From NCBI RefSeq assembly GCF_015831345.1, contig NZ_JADWYS010000001.1, positions 62,001 through 126,000 of the forward strand: a stretch of DNA of 64,000 nucleotides. The letters are read 5' to 3'. Below, piece after piece: positions 33,295 to 41,898 of the stretch. The number at the start of each line of letters is the position of its first letter. Within the stretch, counting starts at the first letter, position 1. Origin of the DNA: Caenimonas aquaedulcis (GTDB taxonomy: Bacteria; Pseudomonadota; Gammaproteobacteria; Burkholderiales; Burkholderiaceae_C). The notes under the pieces are model-generated. The model had not been told where the DNA came from. It did not search any database and was given only the letters and a program-made list of their open reading frames with translations. Position numbers and translations under genes: made by a program.

Positions 33295-35738
33295 GCCGTC
33301 TGCTCCACCGGCGCGATCTTGATGAACTGCCGCGTGTCCACGGACGCCTTGTCGTGCTCGAACCAGGGGTCGGGCTCGCCATCCAAACTGAACTGCAGGC
33401 GCTCCCACAAGGCCTTGCGGCCTTCCGCGTCATCCAGCACCTTCTTCTTCACGTAGTCCAGGCCGACGCGGTTGATGTAGTGCACGGTGCGCTCGAGGTA
33501 CCAGCCCTCTTCGCGGTAGAGCTGCAGGAAGGCGCCGCTGTACTCGAGCACTTCCTGCGCGGTCTTGAGCTTGACGAAGAAGTGGGCCACCTCGGTCTTG
33601 ATGCCGCCGTTGCCCCCGACATAGATTTCCCAGCCGGAGTCGACGCCGATCACGCCCACGTCCTTGATGCCCGACTCCGCGCAGTTGCGCGGGCAGCCCG
33701 ACACGGCGAGCTTCACCTTGTGCGGCGCGTACATGCGCCAGAGCGCGCGCTCCAGGTCCTTGCCCATCTGCGTGCTGTCCTGCGTGCCGAAACGGCACCA
33801 CTCGGAGCCCACGCAGGTCTTCACCGTGCGCAGCGCCTTGGCATAGGCGTGGCCGGACGGCATGCCGATGTCCTTCCACACATCCTGCAGGTCTTCCTTC
33901 TTCACGCCCAGCAGGTCGATGCGCTGGCCGCCCGTGACCTTCACCGTCGGGATCTTGTACTTGTCCACCGCGTCGGCGATGCGGCGCAGCTCGTCGGCCG
34001 TCGTCTCGCCGCCCCACATGCGCGGGATCACCGAGTAGGTGCCGTCCTTCTGGATGTTGGCGTGGCTGCGCTCGTTGATGTAGCGGCTCTGCGGATCGTC
34101 CTTCGCCTCCTTGGGCCAGGTGGACAGCAGGTAGTAGTTGATCGCGGGGCGGCAGCTTGCGCAGCCGTTGGGCGTGCGCCATTCCATGAACTTCATCGTG
34201 TCCGCGATCGCGAGCAGGTGGTTCGTCCTGATCGCTTCGCGCACCTCCTGGTGGCTGTGGTCGGTGCACCCGCACATCGCCTTCCTCTTCGGCGCGGCGG
34301 AGTAGTCGCCGCCGGCGGTGAACATGAGGATCTGCTCCACGAGCCCCGTGCACGAGCCGCAGCTCGCGCTCGCCTTGGTGTGCTTCTTCACCTCGTCGAT
34401 GGTAAACAGGCCCTTCTCCTTGATCGCCTTGCAGATCGTGCCCTTGTTCACGCCGTTGCAGCCGCACACTTCCGCGTCGTCGGGCATGGAGGCCGCCTTG
34501 GTGTGGCCCTCATGGCCCGCGTCGCCGAGGCTCGATTCGCCGAACATCAGCTTGTCGCGGATGTCGCTCACGTTGCGGCCGTCGCGCAGCAGCTTGAAGT
34601 ACCAGCTGCCGTCCACCGTGTCGCCGTAGAGGCAGGCACCCACCAGCTTGTCGTCCTTGAGCACCAGCTTCTTGTAGACGCCGCCGAAGGGATCGCTCAT
34701 CACGATCTCTTCCGTGCCTTCGCCGCCCATGAACTCGCCGGCGGAGAAAAGATCGATGCCCGTCACCTTCAGCTTGGTCGAGGTGAGCGAGCCGGTATAG
34801 CGGCCGATGCCGAACCGGGCGAGGTGGTTCGCCGCCACCTTCGCCTGTTCGAAGAGGGGCGCCACCAGCCCGTAGGCGATGCCGCGGTGCGCCGCGCACT
34901 CGCCGACCGAGTAGATGCGCGCATCCGTCACGGTCTGCATCGTGTCGTTGACCACGATGCCGCGGTTGCAATGCAGGCGCATGCTCTCGGCGAGCTGCGT
35001 GTTGGGCCTGATGCCCACTGCCATCACCACCAGGTCTGTCTCCACCCGGGTCCCGTCCTTGAACCTGATGGCGGTCACGCGCCCGTCGGGCCCGCCTTCC
35101 AGCTCCTGCGTCTGCGCGCCGATCATGAATTTCAGGCCGCGGTCTTCCAGCGACTTCTGCAGCAGCTTGCCTGCCACGTCGTCGAGCTGGCGCTCCATCA
35201 GCCAGGGCATGACATGCACCACGGTGACGTCCATGCCGCGCAGCATCAGCCCGTTGGCCGCTTCCAGCCCGAGCAGGCCGCCGCCGATGACCACGGCCTT
35301 CTTGTACTTCGTCGACGCCTCGATCATCGCGTTGGTGTCCGCGATGTCGCGGTAGGCGATGACGCCCTGCAGGTCCTTGCCCGGCACCGGCAGGATGAAG
35401 GGGTTGGAGCCTGTGCACATCAGCAGGCGGTCGTATTCCTCCTCGGTGCCATCCTCCGCGCGCACGATGCGGCGGACGCGGTCCACTTCCACCACCTTCT
35501 TGCCGGCGTGCAGGCGGATGTGGTTCTCCGCATACCACTCCCAGGAGTTGAGGATGATCTCGTCGACGGTCTGCTCGCCTGCAAGTACCGGCGACAGCAG
35601 GATGCGGTTGTAGTTCGGGTGCGGCTCCGCGCCGAACACGCTGATGTCGTAGAGCTCGGGCGCGACCTTCAGGAGCTCCTCGAGCGTGCGCACGCCGGCC
35701 ATGCCGTTGCCGATCATCACGAGTTTCGATTTCTTCAC
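33291..35738 (-). CDS. nirB: NAD(P)H nitrite reductase large subunit
   Basis: 815-residue siroheme nitrite reductase that reduces nitrite to ammonium. Domain order: FAD/NAD disulfide-reductase fold (MIGNGMAGVRTLEELLKV; VVIGGGLLGLEAANGLMLRG), two BFD-like [2Fe-2S] segments (VCGCNGVNKGTICKA and CGSCTG; CGCTDHSH and CASCRPAINYY), then the sulfite/nitrite reductase ferredoxin and siroheme halves with cluster ligands in GSEWCRFGTQDS and SGCPRNCAESG. Start GTG 35738 follows GGGAGAGCGAA; homology begins at KKSKLVMIGNG. It overlaps nirD and lies 22 bp after nrtD. Confidence 0.95.
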   Translation of the reverse strand: MKKSKLVMIGNGMAGVRTLEELLKVAPELYDISVFGAEPHPNYNRILLSPVLAGEQTVDEIILNSWEWYAENHIRLHAGKKVVEVDRVRRIVRAEDGTEEEYDRLLMCTGSNPFILPVPGKDLQGVIAYRDIADTNAMIEASTKYKKAVVIGGGLLGLEAANGLMLRGMDVTVVHVMPWLMERQLDDVAGKLLQKSLEDRGLKFMIGAQTQELEGGPDGRVTAIRFKDGTRVETDLVVMAVGIRPNTQLAESMRLHCNRGIVVNDTMQTVTDARIYSVGECAAHRGIAYGLVAPLFEQAKVAANHLARFGIGRYTGSLTSTKLKVTGIDLFSAGEFMGGEGTEEIVMSDPFGGVYKKLVLKDDKLVGACLYGDTVDGSWYFKLLRDGRNVSDIRDKLMFGESSLGDAGHEGHTKAASMPDDAEVCGCNGVNKGTICKAIKEKGLFTIDEVKKHTKASASCGSCTGLVEQILMFTAGGDYSAAPKRKAMCGCTDHSHQEVREAIRTNHLLAIADTMKFMEWRTPNGCASCRPAINYYLLSTWPKEAKDDPQSRYINERSHANIQKDGTYSVIPRMWGGETTADELRRIADAVDKYKIPTVKVTGGQRIDLLGVKKEDLQDVWKDIGMPSGHAYAKALRTVKTCVGSEWCRFGTQDSTQMGKDLERALWRMYAPHKVKLAVSGCPRNCAESGIKDVGVIGVDSGWEIYVGGNGGIKTEVAHFFVKLKTAQEVLEYSGAFLQLYREEGWYLERTVHYINRVGLDYVKKKVLDDAEGRKALWERLQFSLDGEPDPWFEHDKASVDTRQFIKIAPVEQTA

Positions 35739-35760
35739 TTCGCTCTCCCTTGGGTTGCGT

Positions 35761-36612
35761 TCAGGCCCGCAGGGCGACTTCGGCCGCGGCGGGCCTGGCC
35801 CGCGCCGCGGCAATGGGCTCGACCTTGCGTTGCTTCTCGTACAGGAAGGTGAGGATTTCCTGGCGGCAATGGTTGTAGGTGCGGTCCTCCGCGAGCTGGA
35901 TGCGGTTGCGCGGGCGCGGCAGGTCGATCGGCAGGATCTGCCCGATGGTGGCCGACGGCCCGTTCGTCATCATCACCACGCGGTCGGAGAGCAGCACGGC
36001 TTCGTCCACGTCGTGCGTGATCATCATCACGGTATTGCCCAGCTCCGACTGGATGCGGATCACCTCGTCCTGCAGGTGCGCGCGCGTGAGCGCGTCCAGC
36101 GCGCCGAAGGGCTCGTCGAGCAGCAGCACCTTGGGCTCCATCGCGAGCGCGCGGGCGATGCCCACGCGCTGCTTCATGCCGCCGGAGATTTCCGAAGGCA
36201 GGCGGTTGAGCGCGTGCGACATGCTCACCATCTCCAGGTTGCGCAGGATCCATTCCTTGCGCTCGGCTGCCGTCTTCGTTTCGCGGAAGATCTTGTCGAC
36301 GGCGATCTCGACGTTCTGGTAGACCGTGAGCCAGGGCAGTAGCGAGTGGTTCTGGAACACCACCGCGCGATCCGGCCCGGGGGCGTTCACCTCGCGGTTG
36401 TCGAGGATCACGCCGCCCGAGGTTGCGCGCAGCAGGCCGGCGACGATGTTGAGCACCGTCGACTTGCCGCATCCCGAGTGGCCGATGAGCGAGATGAATT
36501 CGCCGCGCTGGATCGCGAGGTCGATGCCGCTCAGCACGGGGTTGGCGGACGGCCCGTTGCCGAAGACCATGTCGACCTGCGAAAGGGTGAGGTAGGCGTT
36601 GGTGTTGCTCAT
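35761..36612 (-). CDS. nrtD: Nitrate ABC transporter ATP-binding protein
   Basis: 283-residue ATPase of the nitrate/sulfonate/taurine ABC family. Walker A is GHSGCGKST (about residues 43-51), the signature motif SEISGGMKQR, Walker B VLLLDEPFGALD, and the switch His in MMITHDVDEA. A C-terminal tail after about residue 245 is Ala/Arg-rich. It is a stand-alone NrtD-type subunit with no NrtC-like fused regulatory domain. ATG 36612 starts 11 bp after nrtB. Energises nitrate uptake with NrtA and NrtB. Confidence 0.93.
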   Translation of the reverse strand: MSNTNAYLTLSQVDMVFGNGPSANPVLSGIDLAIQRGEFISLIGHSGCGKSTVLNIVAGLLRATSGGVILDNREVNAPGPDRAVVFQNHSLLPWLTVYQNVEIAVDKIFRETKTAAERKEWILRNLEMVSMSHALNRLPSEISGGMKQRVGIARALAMEPKVLLLDEPFGALDALTRAHLQDEVIRIQSELGNTVMMITHDVDEAVLLSDRVVMMTNGPSATIGQILPIDLPRPRNRIQLAEDRTYNHCRQEILTFLYEKQRKVEPIAAARARPAAAEVALRA

Positions 36613-36623
36613 GGCGGTTCCTT

Positions 36624-37481
36624 TCAGCTCGCGGAGGTGCCGCGGGTGATCTTTCTTCCGATGAAGGCGACGATGCGGTCGAGCAGGAAGCCGATGATCC
36701 CGACGTAGACGAGCGCGAGGATGATGTCGCTGATGCGCGAGGAGTTCCACGCGTCCCAGATGAAGAAGCCGATGCCCACGCCGCCGATCAGCATTTCCGC
36801 CGCGATGATCGCGAGCCAGGACAGGCCCACGCCGATGCGAAGCCCGGAGAAGATGAAGGGCGCCGCGGCGGGCAGCATGATCTTCACGAAGTACTCGATG
36901 CCGTTCAGGCGGATCACCTTCGCGACGTTGCGGTAGTCCTCGGGGATGTTGCGGATGCCGATCGAGGTGTTGATGATGATCGGCCAGATCGACGTGATGA
37001 AGATGACGAAGATCGCGGAAGGGTGCCCGTCGCGAAAGCCGGCCAGCGAGATCGGCAGCCACGCGAGCGGCGGCACGGTGCGCAGTACCTGGAACAGGGG
37101 GTCGAGCCCGCGCAGCGCCCAGGTCGACTGGCCCACCAGCACGCCCAGGCTCACGCCCACCACGACGGCGATGGAGTAACCGAAGGCCACGCGCTTCAGG
37201 CTCGCGATGAGCTGCCACGCGATGCCGACGTCGTTGCCGCCGCGGTCGTAGAAGGGGTGCACGATCAGCTCCCAGGTGTCCTGCACCACCTTGCTGGGCG
37301 GCGGCAGCGACGCGCCGGGGCGCGAGCCCAGCAGCTGCCAGATGACCAGCAGCAGGCCGATCACGATGATGGGCGGCAGGACGTGGGTCGCCAGGTACTT
37401 GCCCGTGTTCTTCAGCGCCGCCATCCCGGGCTTGGCGCGGGGTGCATCGGCGAGCGGCAGGGCGGTGGTGATCGCGTTCAT
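36624..37481 (-). CDS. nrtB: Nitrate ABC transporter permease
   Basis: 285-residue inner-membrane permease with about six hydrophobic segments and the BPD_transp_1 EAA-like loop (EDYRNVAKVIRLNGIEYFVK). The FRDGHPSAIFVIFITSIWPI and LSWLAIIAAEMLIGGVGIG stretches are characteristic of nitrate/nitrite permeases NrtB/NasE. ATG 37481 lies 9 bp after the nrtA stop. Forms the channel of the NrtABD transporter. Confidence 0.94.
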   Translation of the reverse strand: MNAITTALPLADAPRAKPGMAALKNTGKYLATHVLPPIIVIGLLLVIWQLLGSRPGASLPPPSKVVQDTWELIVHPFYDRGGNDVGIAWQLIASLKRVAFGYSIAVVVGVSLGVLVGQSTWALRGLDPLFQVLRTVPPLAWLPISLAGFRDGHPSAIFVIFITSIWPIIINTSIGIRNIPEDYRNVAKVIRLNGIEYFVKIMLPAAAPFIFSGLRIGVGLSWLAIIAAEMLIGGVGIGFFIWDAWNSSRISDIILALVYVGIIGFLLDRIVAFIGRKITRGTSAS

Positions 37482-37490
37482 GCCTGCCCC

Positions 37491-38804
37491 TTACGCCGAC
37501 TTGATGTTCTTGATCGCCAGGCTGTCGAGGTACTTCTTCGGGTTGGCCGGGTCGAACACCTTGCCGTCGAAGAATTTCTCGACACCCCGCGACGTGGACG
37601 TGGGGATGTCCTTCGCGGCGACGCCCAGCTCCTTCGCCGCGGCGCGCCAGATGTCCTCGCGGTTCACCTTGGCGATGAGCGACTTGGTGTCCAGGTTGGG
37701 CGGCAGGTAGCCCCAGCGCTGGTTCTCGGTGAGGAACCACAGGTCGTGGCTCTGGTAGGGGTAGGACGCGTTGTCCTTCCAGTAGCGCATCTGGTACTTG
37801 CTGTTGGATTCGACGCGGCCCGTGCCATAGTCGAAGTCGCCCTTGATGCGGTCGACGATGTCCTCCACCGGCGCGCTGATCCAGCGGCGGCGCGAGCAGA
37901 TCTCGGCGACTTCGGCGCGGTTCTTCGGGTCTTCGCAGAACATCTGCGCTTCCATGATGGCCTTCAGCAGTGCCTTGGTCGCGTTGGGATTGGCGGCGAC
38001 GTAGTCCGCGCGCATCGCGAAGGCCTTCTCCGGATGGTTCATCCAGAGTTCGCTGGTCGTGAGCGCGGTATAGCCGATCTTCTGGTTGATCAGTTGCCGG
38101 TTCCAGGGCTCGCAGACGCAGAAGGTGTCCATGCTTCCCACCTTCATGTTGGCGACCATCTGCGCCGGCGGCACCACGATGGTCGTGATGTCACGGTTGG
38201 GATCGACGGCGCCGGCGGCCATCCAGTAGCGGATCCACAGGTCGTGCGTGCCGCCGGGGAACGTCATCGCGGCGTTCACCGGCTTGCCGGTCTTCAGGCG
38301 CTTGGCGAGCAGGGCCTTGCCGAACTCCTTGTTGTCCAGGCCGACCTTCAGGTCCTTGTATTCGTTGGCGACCGAGATGCCCTGGCCGCCGAGGTTCAGG
38401 CGCGCCAGGATGTTCATCGGCACCGGCACGTTGTTCGCGGTGACGGCGCCCGTGCTGATGAGGTAGGGCATGGGCGTGAGGATGTGCGCGCCGTCGATGC
38501 CGCCGGATTTGGATCCCAGCACGAGGTTGTCGCGCGTGGCGCCCCAGGATGATTGCTTGGCGACCTCGACTTCCGTCATGCCGTGCTTCTTGAAGAATCC
38601 CTTCTCGTCGGCGACGAAGAGGGGCGCGGCGTCGGTGAGCGCGATGAAACCGAGCTTGGCGGCCTTGGTTTCCAGCGTGGTCCCCTGCGCGTGGACCCGG
38701 GGCGCGAAGCCCGCCACGAGGCTCGCGCCCCCGAGCGCCGCGGCGCCCTTGATCACGGTACGGCGCGAGAGTTGCGCGGTCTTGCCTGAAGAATTGCCTT
38801 GCAT
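37491..38804 (-). CDS. nrtA: Nitrate ABC transporter substrate-binding protein
   Basis: 437-residue periplasmic nitrate-binding protein (NrtA/NasF/CmpA family). Twin-arginine signal SRRTVIKGAAALGG near residue 14, probably cleaved after VHA. The mature part has LGFIALTDAAPLFVADEKGF and the nitrate-binding FPGGTHDLWIRYWMAAG. ATG 38804 is preferred over ATG 38816 because GGAG lies 7 nt upstream. It is the first structural gene of the nitrate operon and its transcript starts with the ANTAR-type attenuator leader. Confidence 0.94.
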   Translation of the reverse strand: MQGNSSGKTAQLSRRTVIKGAAALGGASLVAGFAPRVHAQGTTLETKAAKLGFIALTDAAPLFVADEKGFFKKHGMTEVEVAKQSSWGATRDNLVLGSKSGGIDGAHILTPMPYLISTGAVTANNVPVPMNILARLNLGGQGISVANEYKDLKVGLDNKEFGKALLAKRLKTGKPVNAAMTFPGGTHDLWIRYWMAAGAVDPNRDITTIVVPPAQMVANMKVGSMDTFCVCEPWNRQLINQKIGYTALTTSELWMNHPEKAFAMRADYVAANPNATKALLKAIMEAQMFCEDPKNRAEVAEICSRRRWISAPVEDIVDRIKGDFDYGTGRVESNSKYQMRYWKDNASYPYQSHDLWFLTENQRWGYLPPNLDTKSLIAKVNREDIWRAAAKELGVAAKDIPTSTSRGVEKFFDGKVFDPANPKKYLDSLAIKNIKSA

Positions 38805-38824
38805 CGTGAGCTCCATCGGTAGCC

Positions 38825-38884
38825 AAAAAAACAAAAAGGCGTCCACCCCAGCAGTCGCACATGTGCAACTCGGGAATGGACGCC
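38825..38884 (-). terminator. Attenuator terminator in the nrtA leader
   Basis: On the minus strand GGCGTCCA (38884-38877) pairs with TGGACGCC (38845-38838), with a further inner stem (AGTTGCACA/TGTGCGACT), followed directly by TTTTTGTTTTTTT. It is a strong intrinsic terminator 20 bp upstream of nrtA, on the same strand, so by default it would stop the operon transcript. Its 5' arm overlaps antiterminator hairpin P2. Confidence 0.9.
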
Positions 38885-38930
38885 GTTGTCCGGGTTGTGA
38901 GGAATGTCCTCGGGCGCCGCCGTTGGCGCC
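38878..38930 (-). promoter_or_regulatory. ANTAR-target antiterminator hairpins P1 and P2 (NasR leader)
   Basis: P1 is GGCGCC-AACGGC-GGCGCC (38930-38913) and P2 is GGAC-AACGGC-GTCC (38891-38878): two stems with identical six-base loops having A at loop position 1 and G at position 4, the known recognition rule for ANTAR antiterminators. The P2 3' strand and loop share bases with the terminator's 5' arm, so P2 and the terminator exclude each other. NasR, encoded immediately upstream, has an ANTAR domain. Predicted outcome: nitrate/nitrite-bound NasR stabilises P1-P2 and lets the polymerase into nrtA. Confidence 0.85.
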
Positions 38931-38948
38931 TAACCATGGAGCAGGACA

Positions 38949-38964
38949 TGCAGGGACCGTGCCA
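38949..38964 (-). promoter_or_regulatory. Sigma-54 (-24/-12) promoter of the nrtA operon
   Basis: Minus strand TGGCACG-GTCC-CTGCA matches the consensus TGGCACG-N4-TTGCW with one mismatch and the invariant GG-N10-GC spacing. The predicted start, near 38938, is about 8 nt before hairpin P1, exactly where a leader should begin. Confidence 0.7.
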
Positions 38965-38994
38965 GCTTCGCCTACCTGCGGGCGCGAGATCGTA

Positions 38995-39043
38995 GCGCAC
39001 GCATTTGGGGTGCGCGGTGGATTCCGGGGCACGCTTTGCGTGC
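38995..39043. promoter_or_regulatory. Two GCAC/GTGC dyads, candidate NtrC enhancer
   Basis: 39029-39043 is GCAC-N7-GTGC, exactly the NtrC half-site arrangement; 38995-39015 is GCGCAC-N9-GTGCGC, a related perfect dyad with two extra spacer bases. Their centres are 31 bp apart (three helical turns), at about -67 and -98 from the predicted sigma-54 start, a plausible enhancer placement. Confidence 0.45.
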
Positions 39044-39060
39044 GCGAATCGATGCAGGGG

Positions 39061-40287
39061 TCAGCGCGGGCGGCCGGGCAGCATGTCGGCCATCGCGAGG
39101 ACGGCCTCCGCGACATCCACGAGGCGGCGCTTCTGGTTCATGGCCATCTGCCGCAGGCTCTTATAGGCCTCCTCCTCGCTCAGTTGCCGGTGCGCCATGA
39201 GCAGGCCCTTGGCCCGCTCGACCACCTTGCGCTCATTGAGTGCGCCGCGCACCGTGTCGAGCTCGTCGCTCATCGCCTGCAGGCGACGGGACTGCTCCTG
39301 CACCAGGTCGAAGACCGAGCGCTCCAATTGGGGGCCGAAGCGCGCCAGTCCGGACGCGTCCTGCGCGCCGGCCTGCCGGTGCAGGCCGTCCATCACGGCC
39401 TTCTGGTTGCGCAGCGCGTCGCGCGCTTCGGCGATCTTGCGCTCGCACAAGCGCCGCAGGTTGGCGGCCAGCAGGTCCTCGATGGCGCGCATGGCGTCGA
39501 GCCGCTGGGTGCAGCAGTCGTACCAGACCAGCACGGCCCCGCTTTCGGCGGGCCCGTCGGCCAGCGCCCACCCGACCCGGCGCAGGCGCTCGAGTTGCGC
39601 GAGCGTGCGGTCGTCGTGGCTGGCGTGCTCGGCCGCGACGGCCTGCGCGTCGGCGAAGTCCGCGAAGACCTGGAAGCACTGCTGCTGCTGCTCGATGAGG
39701 TGGCGCCATTCGCGCTGCCCGGGCGCGTCGATGCGGCCGCTGGCGAAGGTCGCCGAGCCGAACGCGCGCTCCTGCCCCGCGAATTCCTTACCCTGCATGT
39801 AGTTGAACATCGCCACCAGCGCGCGGGAGATTTCCGGGTCGCCGGCACTGTCGGCCGCTTCGAACACCACGGCGAGCAGGCCGGCGACGAGCCGCGCATA
39901 GGCCTCGGTCGCCCCGCGCGGGGTCATGGCCTGAGTGGCGACGCGCGAGCGCAGCTCCGGCAGGCCGTCCAGCGCCTGCAGCACGACGGCCACGCGGTGA
40001 AAGAGGCGCGCGCCGTTCTGCACGCGCTGCCCGTCGGCGCCCAGGCGCTCGAAGCTCTCGATGGTCTCGCGCTGCAGCGCGTCGCACTGCGCCATCTGCT
40101 GCACGCGCATGTCGCCGAATCGCTCGCCGCGCGAGGCGAGGTAGATGTTGGAGATGCCGCGCTCGCGCTGCAGGGCGTGGTTGAAGCGCCCGATCACACC
40201 CACGAGTTCGCTCGTCCGCGCGAGGCGTTCGAGCTCGTCGATTTCGCACTGGCGTGCGGCGAGCAGGTAGCTGAGTCCGGACTTCAT
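39061..40287 (-). CDS. nasR: Nitrate-responsive ANTAR antiterminator
   Basis: 408 residues. About residues 25-300 form the all-helical NIT nitrate/nitrite sensing domain ([20 protein letters not shown] is its hallmark). About residues 340-400 form the ANTAR RNA-binding domain, with [17 protein letters not shown] and [14 protein letters not shown] followed by LVDVAEAVL. In Klebsiella, NasR binds the nasF leader when nitrate is present and prevents termination. Here the matching leader lies directly downstream. A sigma-54-like element ends 12-13 nt before the ATG with no ribosome binding site, so its own message may be nearly leaderless. Confidence 0.93.
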   Translation of the reverse strand: MKSGLSYLLAARQCEIDELERLARTSELVGVIGRFNHALQRERGISNIYLASRGERFGDMRVQQMAQCDALQRETIESFERLGADGQRVQNGARLFHRVAVVLQALDGLPELRSRVATQAMTPRGATEAYARLVAGLLAVVFEAADSAGDPEISRALVAMFNYMQGKEFAGQERAFGSATFASGRIDAPGQREWRHLIEQQQQCFQVFADFADAQAVAAEHASHDDRTLAQLERLRRVGWALADGPAESGAVLVWYDCCTQRLDAMRAIEDLLAANLRRLCERKIAEARDALRNQKAVMDGLHRQAGAQDASGLARFGPQLERSVFDLVQEQSRRLQAMSDELDTVRGALNERKVVERAKGLLMAHRQLSEEEAYKSLRQMAMNQKRRLVDVAEAVLAMADMLPGRPR

Positions 40288-40299
40288 CGGCCGTGATTC

Positions 40300-40315
40300 A
40301 GCAACAACCGTGCCG
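40300..40315 (-). promoter_or_regulatory. Sigma-54 (-24/-12) element upstream of nasR
   Basis: Minus strand CGGCACG-GTTG-TTGCT matches the sigma-54 consensus with one mismatch and correct GG-N10-GC spacing. Predicted start is 1-3 nt before the nasR ATG. It lies in the 65-bp gap to the divergent tsaD, so any enhancer would fall in tsaD. Confidence 0.6.
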
Positions 40316-40352
40316 CACGAGGGAAAAAGGGGCGGCGATTAGACTCGTCGGC

Positions 40353-41381
40353 ATGAAGGTACTGGGAATCGAATCGTCGTGCGACGAGACGGGCGTGGCG
40401 CTGGTGGAAACGCGCGCTGCGGGCGTGCCCGTGCTGCTGGCGCAGGCGCTGCACACGCAGATCGTCATGCACCAGGCCTATGGCGGCGTGGTGCCGGAGC
40501 TGGCGAGCCGCGACCACATCCGCCGCGTGCTGCCGCTGGCGGAGCAGGTGCTGGAGCGGGCCGGAGTCGCCAAGGCCGAGCTGGACGTCATTGCGTACAC
40601 GCGCGGCCCGGGGCTCGCCGGCGCCTTGCTCGTCGGGTCGGGGGTCGCCTGTGCGCTCGGTGCGGCGCTGGGCAAGCCTGTCCTTGGCGTGCACCACCTC
40701 GAAGGCCACCTGCTGTCGCCCTTCCTCAGCGCGGACCCGCCGGAGTTTCCGTTCATTGCGCTGCTCGTCTCCGGCGGCCACACGCAGCTCATGCGCGTGG
40801 ACGGCGTGGGGCGCTACGAATTGCTGGGGGAGACGATCGACGACGCGGCGGGCGAAGCTTTCGATAAATCGGCCAAGTTGCTGGGGCTGCCGTACCCGGG
40901 CGGGCCCGGGCTCTCGCGCCTGGCCGAAAGCGGGGACCCGGCGGCGTTCAAGCTGCCGCGTCCCTTGCTGCACAGCGGCGACTTGGATTTTTCTTTCGCG
41001 GGACTGAAGACCGCTGTGCTCACGCAGGCGAAGAAGCTGGGAGACGAGCTCGAAGCACGCAAGGCGGACCTCGCGGCGTCCACGCAGGCGGCGATCGTCG
41101 ACGTCTTGGTGAAGAAGTCGCTCGCGGCGCTGGATCGCAGCGGGCTGCGCCGCATCGTCGTGGCCGGTGGGGTGGGTGCGAACCGGCTGCTGCGGTCCGA
41201 ATTGAATGCGGCGTGCGCGAAGCGTGGTGTCCGCGTGCATTACCCTGAGCTGGATTTCTGCACCGACAACGGCGCGATGATCGCGATGGCCGCGGCGATG
41301 CGGCTGCAGGCCAACGTGCAAGCGGCCACCGCGGTCTACGCCTTCGACGTGAAACCGCGGTGGCCGCTGGCCGAGCTGTAG
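40353..41381 (+). CDS. tsaD: tRNA N6-threonylcarbamoyladenosine synthase subunit TsaD
   Basis: 342-residue Kae1/TsaD ASKHA-fold protein that transfers threonylcarbamoyl to A37 of ANN-decoding tRNAs with TsaB, TsaC and TsaE. Start [14 protein letters not shown] is canonical; metal-binding His115 and His119 are in [11 protein letters not shown]; the ATP-binding VSGGHTQLM and the C-terminal [12 protein letters not shown] are intact. ATG 40353 begins at family homology. No ribosome binding site precedes it, but TAGACT ends 7 nt upstream. It converges on hsp20 with 6 bp between stops. Confidence 0.97.
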   Translation: MKVLGIESSCDETGVALVETRAAGVPVLLAQALHTQIVMHQAYGGVVPELASRDHIRRVLPLAEQVLERAGVAKAELDVIAYTRGPGLAGALLVGSGVACALGAALGKPVLGVHHLEGHLLSPFLSADPPEFPFIALLVSGGHTQLMRVDGVGRYELLGETIDDAAGEAFDKSAKLLGLPYPGGPGLSRLAESGDPAAFKLPRPLLHSGDLDFSFAGLKTAVLTQAKKLGDELEARKADLAASTQAAIVDVLVKKSLAALDRSGLRRIVVAGGVGANRLLRSELNAACAKRGVRVHYPELDFCTDNGAMIAMAAAMRLQANVQAATAVYAFDVKPRWPLAEL

Positions 41382-41387
41382 TCCTGC

Positions 41388-41753
41388 TTACTTGACTTCG
41401 ATCGTGCGGGCCTTGCTCACCGGCACGCTCTTGACCAGCGTGAGCGTCAGGACGCCGTCCTTCAGTTCGGCGCTTGAGGTTTCGGCGTCGAGTTCCGCCG
41501 GCAGTTCGTAGGCGGCCTTGTACTGGCGCTTGGCTTCGGCCTTCGTCTCGATGCGAACGATGCTGTCCTCGATGCTGATCGAGAGGTCTTCGCGGGAGAC
41601 GCCGGGGACGTCGAGCGTGACGGTGAACGCCTTGTCGTCCTGCTCGACCTTCAGGCCGAAGGTGGCGTCATTGAAGAAGCGCTCGAAGCTGCGGTCGAAC
41701 GAGCGGTGGGACGGGGTGTAGGCGCGGGTGCGAACGACGGGTGCGAAAAACAT
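41388..41753 (-). CDS. Small heat shock protein, Hsp20 family
   Basis: 121-residue alpha-crystallin-domain chaperone that holds unfolding proteins. The alpha-crystallin domain runs from about residue 33 to the end, with DVPGVSREDLSISIED and the ELKDGVLTLTL signature near the C-terminus; the usual I-x-I tail is weak (RTIEVK). ATG 41753 is chosen because AGGAG is 6 nt before it; the ATG two codons upstream directly abuts AGGAG. No convincing sigma-32 promoter was found. Confidence 0.93.
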   Translation of the reverse strand: MFFAPVVRTRAYTPSHRSFDRSFERFFNDATFGLKVEQDDKAFTVTLDVPGVSREDLSISIEDSIVRIETKAEAKRQYKAAYELPAELDAETSSAELKDGVLTLTLVKSVPVSKARTIEVK

Positions 41754-41898
41754 GGTCATCTCCTGGGCTGAATGAAAAAGGGGGCGAGGGCGTCGGTATC
41801 TGCAACCGCGTGTCCTCTACACTCCGCGGCGTTCAACCGTGACCGCCGCATGGCTCACACTTGCAGCCGCGGCACCACTTTTCAAGGGAGATGGGTCA

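Noticed and set aside
30101..35852. Long plus-strand frames opposite nasA, nirD and nirB
   Set aside because: Compositional shadows; all recognisable domains are on the minus strand.
41754..41830. Possible sigma-32 promoter before hsp20
   Set aside because: No CTTGAA / CCCCAT pair with suitable spacing; only a C-rich stretch resembling half of it.
41847..41865. Sigma-54-like TGGC..TTGCA before the ABC binding-protein gene
   Set aside because: GG and GC are separated by 9 bases, not the required 10, so it is not accepted as a promoter.
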